DNA from: Companilactobacillus metriopterae
GTDB taxonomy: Bacteria; Bacillota; Bacilli; Lactobacillales; Lactobacillaceae
Length of the DNA stretch: 64,000 nt
Direction: 5' to 3'
Assembly: GCF_004117915.1 (NCBI RefSeq)
Contig: NZ_RSTD01000001.1
Coordinates: 907,883 to 971,882, forward strand
Positions 54,039 to 63,999 of this stretch are shown one piece after another. Each line of letters opens with the position of its first letter. Position 1 is the stretch's first letter. The notes beneath the pieces are model-generated. The model saw nothing but the letters and a program-made list of their open reading frames with translations, did not search any database and was not told the DNA's origin. The translations under genes and the position numbers were made by a program.

Positions 54039-56451
54039 ATTTAACAACAATATTTACAATTTTATTAGGTATCACAATTACTTTAACTACATTCTTGTTT
54101 TCAATGAATTTTTTGATTTTTTCATCATTCAATGCAAGATCTTCTACATCAGATTTGTCCATATCAATTGAAACTTCAACTTTGTTTCTCATCTTACCAT
54201 TAACTTGAAGAATCAATTCCACAGTATCTGATACCAACTTGCTTTCATCAACAACTGGCCATGCTTCATATGTCAGTGTTTCATCGTGACCTAATTTACT
54301 CCATATTTCTTCCATCATGTGTGGAGCAATTGGAGCAAGCAACTTAGCAAAACCTTCAGCCTGTTCAATTGAAATAGTATATTGTTTATTAGCTTCGTTA
54401 ACGAAAACCATCATTTGAGAAATAGCCGTGTTGTAGTGCATTTGCTCATAGTCTTCGGTAACTTTTTTGATTGTTTCATTGTAGATCTTATCCAATTTAG
54501 GATTTGCTGAATCAGTAATAAAATCTGATTTCAATGTAGATTCATCGTCATCATTTATATACAATCTCCAAACACGATCAAGGAATTTATGTGCACCAGA
54601 TAATCCATCTTCTGACCATGAAATAGATGCGTCCAAAGGACCCATGAACATTTCATATAATCTAAGTGTATCTGCACCGTATGATTCGACTACATCATCA
54701 GGGTTAACGACATTTCCTTTTGATTTAGACATTTTTTCATGATTATCACCTAAGATCATACCTTGGTTATATAATTTTTGGAATGGTTCTTTAGTTGGAA
54801 CAACTCCCAAATCATATAAAACTTTATGCCAAAATCTTGCATATAGAAGATGTAGCACCGCATGTTCAGCTCCACCAATATAAATATCAACTGGTAGCCA
54901 TTCCTTTAATAGGTCATAATCAGCTATTTTTTCACTATTATTTGGATCGATATATCTTAGATAGTACCAAGAACTACCTGCCCATTGTGGCATTGTATTC
55001 GTCTCACGACGACCTTTACGACCGTTCTTGTCAACTACACTCAACCAATCTGTAGCGTTGGCTAGTGGGCTCTCACCTGTACCTGAAGGCTTAATATTCT
55101 TTTCAACTGGTAATACAAGTGGTAGTTCATCCTCAGGAACTAAAGTTGTTTCACCATCTTCCCAGTGAATAACAGGAATTGGTTCACCCCAATATCTTTG
55201 ACGAGAGAATAGCCAATCTCTAAGACGATAGTTAACTTTCTTTTCTCCGATACCTTTTTCTTCAATATAATCGATTAATTTTGCTTTAGCATCTTCAATA
55301 TTTAACCCATCAACTATATCAGAATTAATATGCTTTCCATCAGTTGTAACTGCAGATTCTGAAATATCACCTTCAATTACTTGATTGAATGGTAAATCAA
55401 ACTTCTTAGCAAAAGCATAATCACGTTCATCATGTGCAGGAACTGCCATAACTGCTCCTGTACCATAAGTTACTAAAACATAGTCGGAAATCCAAATAGG
55501 AACTTCTTTTCCAGTAATAGGATTTACTGCATACGCCCCAGTGAATACTCCCGTTTTTTCATCATTTAAATCTGTACGATCCAGATCAGATTTTTTGGCT
55601 GCTTGTTCTTTATATTCATCTACAGCACTCTTATATTCATCTGTAGTGATTTGGTCAACAAGCTCATGCTCTGGTGCTAAAACGACATAAGAAACGCCGT
55701 AGACTGTATCTATACGTGTAGTGAATACATCGATTTTCTTGTCATTGTTTGCAATAGGAAATGATAATTGTGCCCCAATTGAACGACCAATCCAATTACG
55801 TTGCATTTCTTTGATATGTTCAGGCCAATCAATCAAATCTAAATCATCTAATAAACGATCAGCGTAGGCAGTAATTTTAAGCATCCATTGACGCATAGGT
55901 TTTCTAATAACTGGATAACCACCACGCTCTGTCTTACCATCAATTACTTCTTCATTGGCAACAACTGTACCTAAATCTGGAGACCAGTTAACTGGGACTT
56001 CTGCTTCATAAGCCAGACCTTTTTTGTACATTTGTTCAAATATCCATTGAGTCCACTTATAGTATTTCGGATCAGTAGTGTTTACTTCACGATCCCAATC
56101 ATACGAGAAACCTAATGAATTAATTTGACGTTTAAAGTTATTAATATTCTTTTGTGTAAACTCTGCAGGATCATTTCCTGTATCGATAGCATATTGTTCT
56201 GCAGGCAATCCAAATGCATCAAATCCCATTGGGTGAAGAACATTGTAACCCTGCATTCTCTTCATACGAGAAATAATATCAGTAGCTGTATATCCTTCAG
56301 GGTGACCTACGTGTAGTCCCTGACCTGATGGATATGGAAACATATCTAAAGCATAAAATTTTTCCTTGTCTGACTTAGACTCAGTTTTAAAGGTTTTATT
56401 TTCTGCCCAATATCTTTGCCATTTTTTTTCAATTTTATTGTGATTGTACAT
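54037..56451 (-). CDS. leuS: Leucyl-tRNA synthetase
   Basis: This 804-residue class I synthetase has HIGH motif [16 protein letters not shown] near 39-54, an editing (CP1) domain in the middle with [16 protein letters not shown], and KMSKS in [13 protein letters not shown] near 574-586. It charges tRNA-Leu. A GGAGGAAAAGGG site precedes the ATG and a T-box leader lies upstream. Confidence 0.97.
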   Translation of the reverse strand: MYNHNKIEKKWQRYWAENKTFKTESKSDKEKFYALDMFPYPSGQGLHVGHPEGYTATDIISRMKRMQGYNVLHPMGFDAFGLPAEQYAIDTGNDPAEFTQKNINNFKRQINSLGFSYDWDREVNTTDPKYYKWTQWIFEQMYKKGLAYEAEVPVNWSPDLGTVVANEEVIDGKTERGGYPVIRKPMRQWMLKITAYADRLLDDLDLIDWPEHIKEMQRNWIGRSIGAQLSFPIANNDKKIDVFTTRIDTVYGVSYVVLAPEHELVDQITTDEYKSAVDEYKEQAAKKSDLDRTDLNDEKTGVFTGAYAVNPITGKEVPIWISDYVLVTYGTGAVMAVPAHDERDYAFAKKFDLPFNQVIEGDISESAVTTDGKHINSDIVDGLNIEDAKAKLIDYIEEKGIGEKKVNYRLRDWLFSRQRYWGEPIPVIHWEDGETTLVPEDELPLVLPVEKNIKPSGTGESPLANATDWLSVVDKNGRKGRRETNTMPQWAGSSWYYLRYIDPNNSEKIADYDLLKEWLPVDIYIGGAEHAVLHLLYARFWHKVLYDLGVVPTKEPFQKLYNQGMILGDNHEKMSKSKGNVVNPDDVVESYGADTLRLYEMFMGPLDASISWSEDGLSGAHKFLDRVWRLYINDDDESTLKSDFITDSANPKLDKIYNETIKKVTEDYEQMHYNTAISQMMVFVNEANKQYTISIEQAEGFAKLLAPIAPHMMEEIWSKLGHDETLTYEAWPVVDESKLVSDTVELILQVNGKMRNKVEVSIDMDKSDVEDLALNDEKIKKFIENKNVVKVIVIPNKIVNIVVK

Positions 56452-56463
56452 CCCTTTTCCTCC

Positions 56464-56712
56464 ATAAAAAAAGTCCTATGATTATGTATATATAAACATA
56501 AACATAGGACGAATATTCGCGTTACCACCTAAATTCCGCACAAATGTGCGACACTCAATAATCTGTTAACGAAGATTAATCGTAAAAACTTACTATTAAT
56601 TTCAGTTTTCAATTCAAGTGGACTAGTTCAACTGAACAACAATACGTGTTTACATCAACCACACGCTTTCTATAAATGTTATCTCAGTCTAATACTTCCG
56701 TTGAGATACATT
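56464..56712 (-). promoter_or_regulatory. T-box leader of leuS
   Basis: Leftward AGGTGGTAACGCGA (56517-56530) is the T-box core that pairs with the free tRNA end, followed by a terminator hairpin with GTCCTATG/CATAGGAC arms (56473-56480 with 56503-56510) and a T run. The long upstream part is expected to fold as stem I; the leucine specifier was not pinned down. Confidence 0.88.
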
Positions 56713-58119
56713 TTATACTAATAACTTTTGTCCGACAACTAAAATTTCAGAAGTAATGTTATTTTTTTGCTTCAAATCTGCAACTGAAACCCCAACTCTA
56801 TTTGATATAGTTGCCCAAGAATCTCCTTCTTCAACAACTGTATACTTATGTTGATCTAAAGTACTTGATACAACTGATTTTAAATCATTTGCTGTGTCAG
56901 CTTTATTAAGAGCTTCATTTTTAGAATCGGCTACTGATTGAGTTAATGCAGTATCGTCTGAATTTGTGCTTTCAGTACTTGTCATTCCTTCTTGACTACC
57001 TTGTGTCCAAACATCTTCAGCATTTTGATCCAAGTAATTACTACTACTATTGTTTGATGATGATGTTGAAGAATCTATTGTATTTTGAACATTGATTGCA
57101 GCATTTTTAGAGTTATGTGACTTACTGTAAATAACTACACCATTTGTTTCATCTTGAACAATAACTGGTGCTTGTTGAGTACCATAGGCATCAGTTGTGT
57201 CTTCATCAGAAGTACTATTTTGAACATTAAGAACACTCATGTCTTTAATATCGTTATTTGATGAATCATTAATTTTATCAACTAGTAAAGTTTTACCAGG
57301 GAATACATAATTCTCTGTCTTAAGTTCGTTAAGTGAAACAAGATCATCTTTAGACATATCAAATGCTGTTGCGATACTATCTAATGTATCACCTTCTTGA
57401 ACAACATATTCTTGAGTATTGCTTGTATCATCAGCTTCATCAAATCTAGTTAAATCATATTTTTCAATCATTGCATTTAACTTAGTTGCATATGTTGTAT
57501 CAGTTGCATACTTACCTGTTAAAAAGGCAGTTGCTTCTTCATAAGAATCTGTATTACTCTTCCAAGTACCTGCGTAAAATTGTGGGTTACCTGAAATTCC
57601 ACCACGAATCAATGATACGTAATCTTCTAGTGATTCTTTGTATGAAGGGTACTTCTTGAAGTTAGAGTTAATTCCATAAAGGTTACCAGAACCATCATCT
57701 TCTTGAGTTGCCATATTTACAGCATCTCCTTGATAAGTTCCCTTAATACCAAATAGATTGTAGTTAGGTGCACTAGCTAAACCACTAGTACCCCAGCCAC
57801 TTTCTATCATAGCTTGAGCTATCATGACAGATGCATAGATATCATTATTTTGAGCTAACTTACGTGCAGAGTTACCAATATAATCAATGAATTGAGTATC
57901 TCCAGAACCCTTAGAGTTAGCTACTGTAGTTGTATTGTTACTTGCTGCATGAACTGTTACTGAAGTTGTGCTTGTAGTTTGAGCTACAGCTCCACCAAAA
58001 AACAATCCAGCTCCAATCAAGCTAATATTCTTCTTTAGAGTTGCACTTTTTCTTTTTTTATTATTAAATTTGTAGAGTCTATTTTCTTCTTTTATTCTTT
58101 CAATTCTGCTAATTGTCAT
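56713..58119 (-). CDS. Secreted N-acetylglucosaminidase with two LysM domains
   Basis: This 468-residue cell-wall hydrolase has an N-terminal signal region with hydrophobic ISLIGAGLFFGGAVA. A glucosaminidase (lysozyme subfamily-like) domain at about 75-225 contains SVMIAQAMIESGWGTSG with a candidate catalytic glutamate and NLFGIKG. LysM 1 follows (QEYVVQEGDTLDSIA, about 237-282), then a Ser/Asn/Thr linker and LysM 2 at the end (VVEEGDSWATISNRVGV). It cleaves peptidoglycan glycan strands. ATG at 58119 is preferred; an in-frame TTG 27 bases upstream lacks a ribosome site. Confidence 0.9.
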   Translation of the reverse strand: MTISRIERIKEENRLYKFNNKKRKSATLKKNISLIGAGLFFGGAVAQTTSTTSVTVHAASNNTTTVANSKGSGDTQFIDYIGNSARKLAQNNDIYASVMIAQAMIESGWGTSGLASAPNYNLFGIKGTYQGDAVNMATQEDDGSGNLYGINSNFKKYPSYKESLEDYVSLIRGGISGNPQFYAGTWKSNTDSYEEATAFLTGKYATDTTYATKLNAMIEKYDLTRFDEADDTSNTQEYVVQEGDTLDSIATAFDMSKDDLVSLNELKTENYVFPGKTLLVDKINDSSNNDIKDMSVLNVQNSTSDEDTTDAYGTQQAPVIVQDETNGVVIYSKSHNSKNAAINVQNTIDSSTSSSNNSSSNYLDQNAEDVWTQGSQEGMTSTESTNSDDTALTQSVADSKNEALNKADTANDLKSVVSSTLDQHKYTVVEEGDSWATISNRVGVSVADLKQKNNITSEILVVGQKLLV

Positions 58120-58200
58120 CTGGTAATTTCCATCCTTAACATACAATGCTATGCATAATTATAAATCTTAAACAAATCTTAATCAATAGAGAGACAAATC

Positions 58201-58848
58201 ATGAAAAACAAAACTTTAGCAATAATTGATGTTATTCTAACCATCATTTTAATTGACTGGATATACAACGTAGTAAACAATACTAGTTTCATAAGAAACT
58301 TTGATAATTCAATAATAAATTATCTATATGATCCTTCACAAGGAATCGTTCAATTCTGCCAAGTAATGACACACTTTGGTGATGAATTAACAGTTACAAT
58401 ACTTGTGACTATCACTGTGATAGTATTATTTATACTAAAGCGTTATTATTCTGCGCTTTTTATAGCACTGAATGAAATCGTAGCAACAGGTATCAATTCA
58501 ATTCTAAAACATATTTTCACTAGAGCTAGACCAGCTCACCATCATTTTGTCGATGCAAGCGGATTTAGTTTCCCTAGTGGTCATTCTGTTGGCATGATGA
58601 CATTCATGCTATCAATCATTATTCTTACGCTTTATATCAGTAAAAAAATATCTACTAAAATAATTGTTTCAATAATCTGTACAATAGTTATCATATTGAT
58701 TGGTTTAAGTAGAATTATTCTTGGTGTACACTACCCAAGCGATGTATTTGGAGGGTATTTACTAGGTTTAGTAACAGTATGTACTTCTCTATTGATCTTT
58801 AGATCCAAGAATAGTTCTATTTTTAAACTCGAAGGCATTCAAGATTAA
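58201..58848 (+). CDS. PAP2-family membrane phosphatase
   Basis: This 215-residue protein with five to six membrane helices carries the three-part phosphatase signature: KHIFTRARPAHHHF near 103-116, FPSGHSVG near 124-131 and SRIILGVHYPSDVFGG near 169-184. It likely dephosphorylates undecaprenyl diphosphate or related lipids. Its 3' end overlaps the convergent MFS gene by 60 bases. Confidence 0.9.
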   Translation: MKNKTLAIIDVILTIILIDWIYNVVNNTSFIRNFDNSIINYLYDPSQGIVQFCQVMTHFGDELTVTILVTITVIVLFILKRYYSALFIALNEIVATGINSILKHIFTRARPAHHHFVDASGFSFPSGHSVGMMTFMLSIIILTLYISKKISTKIIVSIICTIVIILIGLSRIILGVHYPSDVFGGYLLGLVTVCTSLLIFRSKNSSIFKLEGIQD

Positions 58849-60273
58849 AGCCAAGGTTAATAATACAATGGAAGCTACATAAATATTATGCAATCCTTGA
58901 AAAATAATTTCTCTCATTTTGGGTAAAAGGTTTGCTGGCAAAGAACTGGCGGTTGATGGATCAATTAAACGATTCATCATATCGACAGTTATTTTTTTAT
59001 TTCCAGCTGCACCATTAATTAAACTCTTGTTCAAAATAATCCCATAGACGGATATCATAATGGTTTGTCCAATTGTTCTCAATAATGTATTTAAACTCGT
59101 AGCTAGTCCTATATTTTCTGGAGGAACAACAGATTGTACAGTCACAGTTGTTGTTGTCACTGTTAGACCAAAACCTACCCCAGCAAAAGCAGCTATCAAG
59201 CAGAAATAGTAGAATGATGAACTTATCTGAGCAACAATTAAACCGATATTTGCAATAAATAAGAAAATTAAACTGATATATATAACTCTATTGGGAGCCA
59301 TTTTATTCAACAACATTCCAGCTAAAAATGAAGCAAAAATCCACATAACTGAACTAGGAGTTACAGCGAATCCTCCCATTGATGGTGACATACCTTTTAC
59401 TGCCTGCATCCATGTAGGAATATAAGCTTCAAATCCAATTAAAAATCCGCAGACTAACATAGCAATCAAATTTTGGATTACAAAGGTCTTATTTTTAAAC
59501 AGTTTTAATGGAATAACAGGATCTTCTACTTTTTTCTCAACCCTGACAAATATAAATGAAGATATAATAGAAACCAATACTAGAATTGCTGCCAGAATAT
59601 AATTCTCATTTTCTAAAATCTGCAAAGCAATCATGAATGGTAACAATATTAAAATAATTAACGATGTACCTGCATAATCAATTTTAACTTTTCTTGTCTG
59701 TTTCTTATCTTCTTTGAAAAAGAACATAAGCATCAAAATAGTAATCAATCCTACTGGTAAATTAATTAAAAATACCCAGTGCCAACTTAACTGTTGAACT
59801 ATAAAGCCACCCAAAAGTGGTGCAATTATAGCAGCAATTCCCCAAGCAGATCCATTTAGACCCATGACACGAGCACGTTTTTCAATTGGGTAAATGTCAG
59901 CAATAATAGTAAACGTTAGTGGCTGAATTGCTCCAGATCCCAGACCTTGAATTGCTCTCGCAACTATCAAGAATGTCATCGAGTTAGAAAAACTGCACAA
60001 GGTAGAACCGATGATAAATAGTACCAAACCAAACATAATTACTGGTTTTCGTCCAATAATATCAGCAAGTTTTCCATATATTGGTGTTGCAACAGCAGTC
60101 ATTAACAAATAAATGGAGAAGACCCAATTCATTAAATTAACTCCATGTAAACTACCGATAATGGTTGGCATCGCGGTTGAAACAATAGTTCCTTCTATTG
60201 CTGTCATAAATGTAGCTATAAAAATAGCTATTGTAACCATTGCTAAATTAGATTTTTGATGATTGTTTTCCAT
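58789..60273 (-). CDS. MFS multidrug exporter of the DHA2 (14-helix, EmrB/QacA) family
   Basis: This 494-residue protein has about fourteen membrane helices. Motif A is seen in GKLADIIGRKPVIMFG near 66-81 and motif C-like sequence in RARVMGLNGSAWGIAAIIAPLLGGF; the SWHWVFLINLPVG turn is typical of DHA2 drug:H+ antiporters. The start ATIFVATFMTAIEGTIVSTAMP-like segment fits. Substrate unknown. It overlaps the end of the convergent PAP2 gene. Confidence 0.9.
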   Translation of the reverse strand: MENNHQKSNLAMVTIAIFIATFMTAIEGTIVSTAMPTIIGSLHGVNLMNWVFSIYLLMTAVATPIYGKLADIIGRKPVIMFGLVLFIIGSTLCSFSNSMTFLIVARAIQGLGSGAIQPLTFTIIADIYPIEKRARVMGLNGSAWGIAAIIAPLLGGFIVQQLSWHWVFLINLPVGLITILMLMFFFKEDKKQTRKVKIDYAGTSLIILILLPFMIALQILENENYILAAILVLVSIISSFIFVRVEKKVEDPVIPLKLFKNKTFVIQNLIAMLVCGFLIGFEAYIPTWMQAVKGMSPSMGGFAVTPSSVMWIFASFLAGMLLNKMAPNRVIYISLIFLFIANIGLIVAQISSSFYYFCLIAAFAGVGFGLTVTTTTVTVQSVVPPENIGLATSLNTLLRTIGQTIMISVYGIILNKSLINGAAGNKKITVDMMNRLIDPSTASSLPANLLPKMREIIFQGLHNIYVASIVLLTLALILNAFEFKNRTILGSKDQ

Positions 60274-60284
60274 ATTTCCCCCAT

Positions 60285-60328
60285 AAAAAAAGCGCCTTTA
60301 AAGTTTTACCTTTAAAGAACGCCTCTGT
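60285..60328 (-). terminator. Terminator of metK
   Basis: CTTTAAAG / CTTTAAAG with flanking GCG/CGC arms, followed leftward by seven T residues, lies between metK and the MFS gene. Confidence 0.75.
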
Positions 60329-60333
60329 ACTCG

Positions 60334-61530
60334 TTAATCTTTATTTAAGAATGCCTTGATATCATTAACTTTATCAAGATTTTCCCAAGGTAGATTAATA
60401 TCTGTACGTCCAAAGTGGCCATAAGCCGCTGTTTGTTTATAAATTGGTCGTTTAAGATCTAACATTTTAATAATTCCAAGAGGTCTTAAGTCAAAGTTAG
60501 CATTAATACAATCAACTATTTGTTGTTCAGAATAATCACTTGTTCCAAATGTCTCTACATGAACTGAAACTGGACGAGCAACACCAATTGCATAAGCAAT
60601 TTGTACTTCACATTTTTTTGTTATTCCAGCAGCAACAAGATTTTTTGCTATATAGCGTGCTGCATAACTGGCAGAACGGTCAACCTTTGTAGCATCTTTT
60701 CCGGAGAAAGCACCACCACCGTGTCTTGCCATACCACCATATGTATCAACGATAATTTTGCGGCCGGTTAATCCTGAATCACCTTCAGGTCCACCAAGTA
60801 CAAAACGTCCAGTTGGATTAATGAAATACTTAGTATTTTCATCAATTAACTCGCTTGGAGCAACTTCATCGATGATGTATTTTTTAACATCATCTTTTAC
60901 TTGTTGAAGAGTTGCACTTTCTTTATGTTGAGTACTCAATACGATAGTATCAATTCTCACAGGATTATCATTTTCATCGTATTCAACAGTAACTTGTGCC
61001 TTAGCATCAGGTAATAGATAATCAATCTTACCTTCTTTTCTAAGATCAGCTGTTTTTCTCATAATTCTATGAGCTAGTGAGATAGGCAATGGCATGTATT
61101 CTTTAGTTTCATCATTTGCGTAACCAAATACAAATCCTTGATCACCAGCACCGATTTGATCAAATGGATCAATATCTGTGTTTTCTCTATTTTCTAAAGC
61201 TTCATCAACACCTTGAGCAATATCAGGTGATTGTTCGTCTAAAGCAACTAGAACAGCACAACTATTGCCATCAAAACCAGGATTTGAACCATCATATCCG
61301 ATTTCTTTAATTGTTTCCCTAACAACAGATTGAATATCAACATAAGCAGATGTTGATATTTCACCTACTACCAATACTAATCCAGTAGTAACTGTAGTTT
61401 CACAGGCAACACGTGCATCTGGATCTTCTGTTAAAATAGCATCTAAGATTGAATCACTGATTTGATCAGCAACTTTGTCTGGATGTCCTTCTGATACTGA
61501 TTCAGAAGTAAATAAATAATTCTTAGACAT
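60334..61530 (-). CDS. metK: S-adenosylmethionine synthetase
   Basis: This 398-residue enzyme has [16 protein letters not shown] near 10-25, the hexapeptide GAGDQG near 127 and the phosphate loop [17 protein letters not shown] near 276-292. It makes SAM from methionine and ATP. The SMK-box leader directly upstream should shut off translation when SAM is plentiful. Confidence 0.97.
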   Translation of the reverse strand: MSKNYLFTSESVSEGHPDKVADQISDSILDAILTEDPDARVACETTVTTGLVLVVGEISTSAYVDIQSVVRETIKEIGYDGSNPGFDGNSCAVLVALDEQSPDIAQGVDEALENRENTDIDPFDQIGAGDQGFVFGYANDETKEYMPLPISLAHRIMRKTADLRKEGKIDYLLPDAKAQVTVEYDENDNPVRIDTIVLSTQHKESATLQQVKDDVKKYIIDEVAPSELIDENTKYFINPTGRFVLGGPEGDSGLTGRKIIVDTYGGMARHGGGAFSGKDATKVDRSASYAARYIAKNLVAAGITKKCEVQIAYAIGVARPVSVHVETFGTSDYSEQQIVDCINANFDLRPLGIIKMLDLKRPIYKQTAAYGHFGRTDINLPWENLDKVNDIKAFLNKD

Positions 61531-61536
61531 TTTTTG

Positions 61537-61602
61537 TCTTCCACCTTTCGGTTACAGGGCTCATTTTTTAAAAATTTTAAAAAATCCCATCAGGAACCTC
61601 TT
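61537..61602 (-). promoter_or_regulatory. metK leader: SMK-box (SAM-III) riboswitch controlling metK translation
   Basis: Leftward the leader reads GAGGTTCCTGATGGG, an A/T-rich helix, then GAGCCCTGTAACCGAAAGGTGGAAG just before the ATG. This matches the SMK-box known upstream of metK in Lactobacillales: the GGTTCC element can pair with the ribosome site GGTGGAA when SAM is bound. The T-loop sequence CTGTAACCGAAAGG is the most diagnostic part. Confidence 0.88.
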
Positions 61603-61691
61603 AATACATTAACACAATTAATTTTGATTTTCATGAAAAACTTGAAACCCAGTTAATCATTATCTAAAATAGTAACAGTAAAGGAGATTTT

Positions 61692-62363
61692 ATGAAAATA
61701 ACCCCCACAAAAAATATTTTAAATTCTGTTTTAGAATTAGTAAGTTACTATATTTTCCCAATTATTTACATATGGCACTATAATCTGAGTAGCTTAAAAT
61801 TAAATATTACATTTACCATTATGCTAGGTATGATTGCCTTCTATAAAAACTTCTTTAAACCATATCGACCTAACACATACTTCAATATATTCTATTCTGT
61901 ATTATTCATCGTTATATGTGCTTTTTCGATAAAATCTCTAAATGTATTCGTGATGATATTGCTATACTCACAATTATTGCTACTTTTTATTTCGAAAACC
62001 ATTTCGCGAAATCTAAAAATTCTAGATACAATCATTGAGTCGTTTATAGTTCCATCATTTTGTTCTATTGCTATATCTTTTGTAAATATACATTTTATTT
62101 CTTTTACTTTTATAATTCCTGTATTGCTAGTAAATATTGCAGCACTTATCATTGATTTCTACGATGGTGAAAATATTTTTGACTATCTACAATTAATTTT
62201 TATGAGTGCTATACTGATTATTCTTTACTATATGAAATACATTGAATTAACAACTTCTATAGCTATCATTGTCTTCATAGTCATCATGGCTCTGATTAAA
62301 AATCACTTTAAAACATCAAACTTAGTCAACCGTATAATCGGTAACCTATTATTGATAATATAA
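61692..62363 (+). CDS. Hypothetical membrane protein
   Basis: This 223-residue protein is almost wholly hydrophobic, with about seven predicted membrane helices and short charged loops (for example KNFFKPYRPN near 53-62 and ISRNLKILD near 104-112). The start ATG follows AAAGGAGATTTT. No family was recognised. It stands alone between metK (divergent) and a tRNA pair, ended by a terminator. Isoleucine and phenylalanine are very frequent. Function unknown. Confidence 0.75.
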   Translation: MKITPTKNILNSVLELVSYYIFPIIYIWHYNLSSLKLNITFTIMLGMIAFYKNFFKPYRPNTYFNIFYSVLFIVICAFSIKSLNVFVMILLYSQLLLLFISKTISRNLKILDTIIESFIVPSFCSIAISFVNIHFISFTFIIPVLLVNIAALIIDFYDGENIFDYLQLIFMSAILIILYYMKYIELTTSIAIIVFIVIMALIKNHFKTSNLVNRIIGNLLLII

Positions 62364-62397
62364 AAAAACATTCAATCAAAAGATTGAATGTTTTTTT
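62362..62397. terminator. Bidirectional terminator between the membrane protein and tRNA-Val
   Basis: A 16-bp stem (62362-62377 with 62382-62397, loop AAAA) with A and T runs serves both the rightward gene and the leftward tRNA operon. Confidence 0.9.
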
Positions 62398-62401
62398 ATT
62401 A

Positions 62402-62474
62402 TGGAGGATACAGGGATCGAACCTGTGACCTCCTGCTTGTAAGGCAGATGCTCTCCCAGCTGAGCTAATCCTCC
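62402..62474 (-). tRNA. tRNA-Val (anticodon TAC)
   Basis: The 73-base cloverleaf has acceptor GGAGGAT/ATCCTCC, D-arm AGCTCAGCTGGGAGAGCA, anticodon loop CTTACAA and T-arm GGTTCGATCC. CCA is not encoded. It follows tRNA-Glu by four bases. Confidence 0.95.
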
Positions 62475-62478
62475 ATGA

Positions 62479-62550
62479 TGACCCGTACGGGATTTGAACC
62501 CATGTTACCGCCGTGAAAGGGCGGTGTCTTAACCACTTGACCAACGGGTC
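62479..62550 (-). tRNA. tRNA-Glu (anticodon TTC)
   Basis: The 72-base cloverleaf has acceptor GACCCGT/ACGGGTC, anticodon stem CCGCC/GGCGG with loop CTTTCAC, and T-arm GGTTCAAATCC. CCA is not encoded. It is the first gene of a two-tRNA operon. Confidence 0.95.
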
Positions 62551-62552
62551 AT

Positions 62553-62611
62553 ATTTCTTGTACCAAAATTAGCACAAGAAATACTATACAGGATTGTAAT
62601 TAACTAGACAA
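62553..62611 (-). promoter_or_regulatory. Promoter and leader hairpin of the tRNA-Glu/tRNA-Val operon
   Basis: Leftward TTGTCT (62606-62611), 17-base spacer and TATAGT (62583-62588) form a promoter. A 9-bp inverted repeat ATTTCTTGT/ACAAGAAAT (62553-62561 with 62574-62582) lies between the start point and the tRNA. Confidence 0.6.
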
Positions 62612-62621
62612 GTATTTTATT

Positions 62622-63806
62622 TTATAAATTAGCAGTAAATTTTTCTATTCTATTCATTGCTTCAGTTAAATCCTCAATTGATGAAGCATACGAAATTCTA
62701 AAATGATTTTCTCCACCTTTTCCAAATGCACTACCGGGTGTTACACCAACTTTAGCCTCATTTGCCAATTTCTCAGCAAATTCAACATCGTCCATACCAT
62801 ATTCTGAAGGAATACGTGAAAAACTATAAAAAGCTCCTTCAGGAACCTGTGTTTCGTATCCAAGCTCATTTAATCGAGAAACTACAAAATCTCTTCTTTC
62901 TTGATAAACATCTCTCATTGCCTTTGCATCGTCAATTCCCACTGTTAGAGCTTCAACAGCAGCGTATTGAGCAGGGTTAGAAGGTGCTGTGACCGTATAA
63001 GCATGCATTTTACTTGCATTGGTTATAAAGTCCTTAGGAGCTGCTATATAGCCAATACGATAACCAGTCATAGCGTGTGATTTTGATAAACCATTTATAA
63101 CAACAGTTTTACCTGGCATTAGTTTTGCTAGTGAAACATGTTCTTGACCATAAGTAATCTCAGAATATATTTCATCGGAAACTACGTATATTTTTTTATC
63201 CTTAACTACATCAACTATTTCTTGCAAATCAGATTCAGTATATTCATATCCAGTAGGGTTACCAGGAAAGTTCATTAATATTGCTTTCACTGAATCCTCA
63301 CCTTCTTTAGCAAGAACCTCTTCTAACTTCTTACCAGTTAATCTGAAACCATCTTCTGACATATCAACTTGGATAGGAATACCACCCAAAACTTCAATAA
63401 TTGGCATATATAAGGCAAATGTAGGTGTTGGTACTATAACTTTATCACCAGGGTTTAAAATAGCTCCCATAGATGAAAATATAGCCTCAGTGGCACCTAT
63501 AGTTACAACTATTTCTGATTCAGGATCATAGTCTAATCCTTGTCGTGTTTTTAAATATTTAGAAATAGCATCTCGTAATTCTGGAATTCCTTTTTGCTCA
63601 GAATAGTGTGATTTGTTCTCTTGTATACTCCTAATTGCTGCTTCTTTCACGTGTTCAGAAACATTAAAGTCAGGTTCTCCTAATGTTAACTTAATTATTC
63701 CAGGTATTTTAGAAAATTTATCATTAAATAGTCTAATCTTTGAAACACCTAGTGAATTAATAATTTTGTTATAAACATCTTTTACTGAATTATCTAATTT
63801 TGGCAT
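62622..63806 (-). CDS. Class I/II aminotransferase (PatA/AraT-like)
   Basis: This 394-residue fold-type I enzyme has LTLGEPDFNV near 40-49, MNFPGNPTGYEY near 170-181, SDEIYSEITY near 206 and the PLP lysine in INGLSKSHAMTGYRIGY near 235-251. The closest types are the N-acetyl-diaminopimelate aminotransferase PatA and the aromatic aminotransferase AraT of lactic acid bacteria; motifs alone do not separate them. It is a single gene between tRNA genes. Confidence 0.88.
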   Translation of the reverse strand: MPKLDNSVKDVYNKIINSLGVSKIRLFNDKFSKIPGIIKLTLGEPDFNVSEHVKEAAIRSIQENKSHYSEQKGIPELRDAISKYLKTRQGLDYDPESEIVVTIGATEAIFSSMGAILNPGDKVIVPTPTFALYMPIIEVLGGIPIQVDMSEDGFRLTGKKLEEVLAKEGEDSVKAILMNFPGNPTGYEYTESDLQEIVDVVKDKKIYVVSDEIYSEITYGQEHVSLAKLMPGKTVVINGLSKSHAMTGYRIGYIAAPKDFITNASKMHAYTVTAPSNPAQYAAVEALTVGIDDAKAMRDVYQERRDFVVSRLNELGYETQVPEGAFYSFSRIPSEYGMDDVEFAEKLANEAKVGVTPGSAFGKGGENHFRISYASSIEDLTEAMNRIEKFTANL

Positions 63807-63888
63807 GTGGTACCTCCTAAATTCATTTATCTACCTACTATTCTAAACGATTTTGCACAATAATGAGAGTGTTTTTCTCTTTTTGACA

Positions 63889-63921
63889 CAAAAAAAGAGA
63901 TATGTCTTATGACATATCTCT
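63889..63921 (-). terminator. Terminator after tRNA-Asn
   Basis: AGAGATATGTC / GACATATCTCT (63896-63906 with 63911-63921, loop TTAT), followed leftward by a T run, six bases after the tRNA-Asn 3' end. Confidence 0.88.
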
Positions 63922-63926
63922 AAGTA

Positions 63927-63999
63927 CTCCGGTTGTCAGACTCGAACTGACGACATCCTGATTAACAGTCAGACGCTCTACCAACTGAGCTAAACCGGA
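63927..63999 (-). tRNA. tRNA-Asn (anticodon GTT)
   Basis: The 73-base cloverleaf has acceptor TCCGGTT/AACCGGA with discriminator G, D-arm AGCTCAGTTGGTAGAGC, anticodon loop CTGTTAA and T-arm AGTTCGAGTCT. CCA is not encoded. Further tRNA genes may lie just outside the window. Confidence 0.95.
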
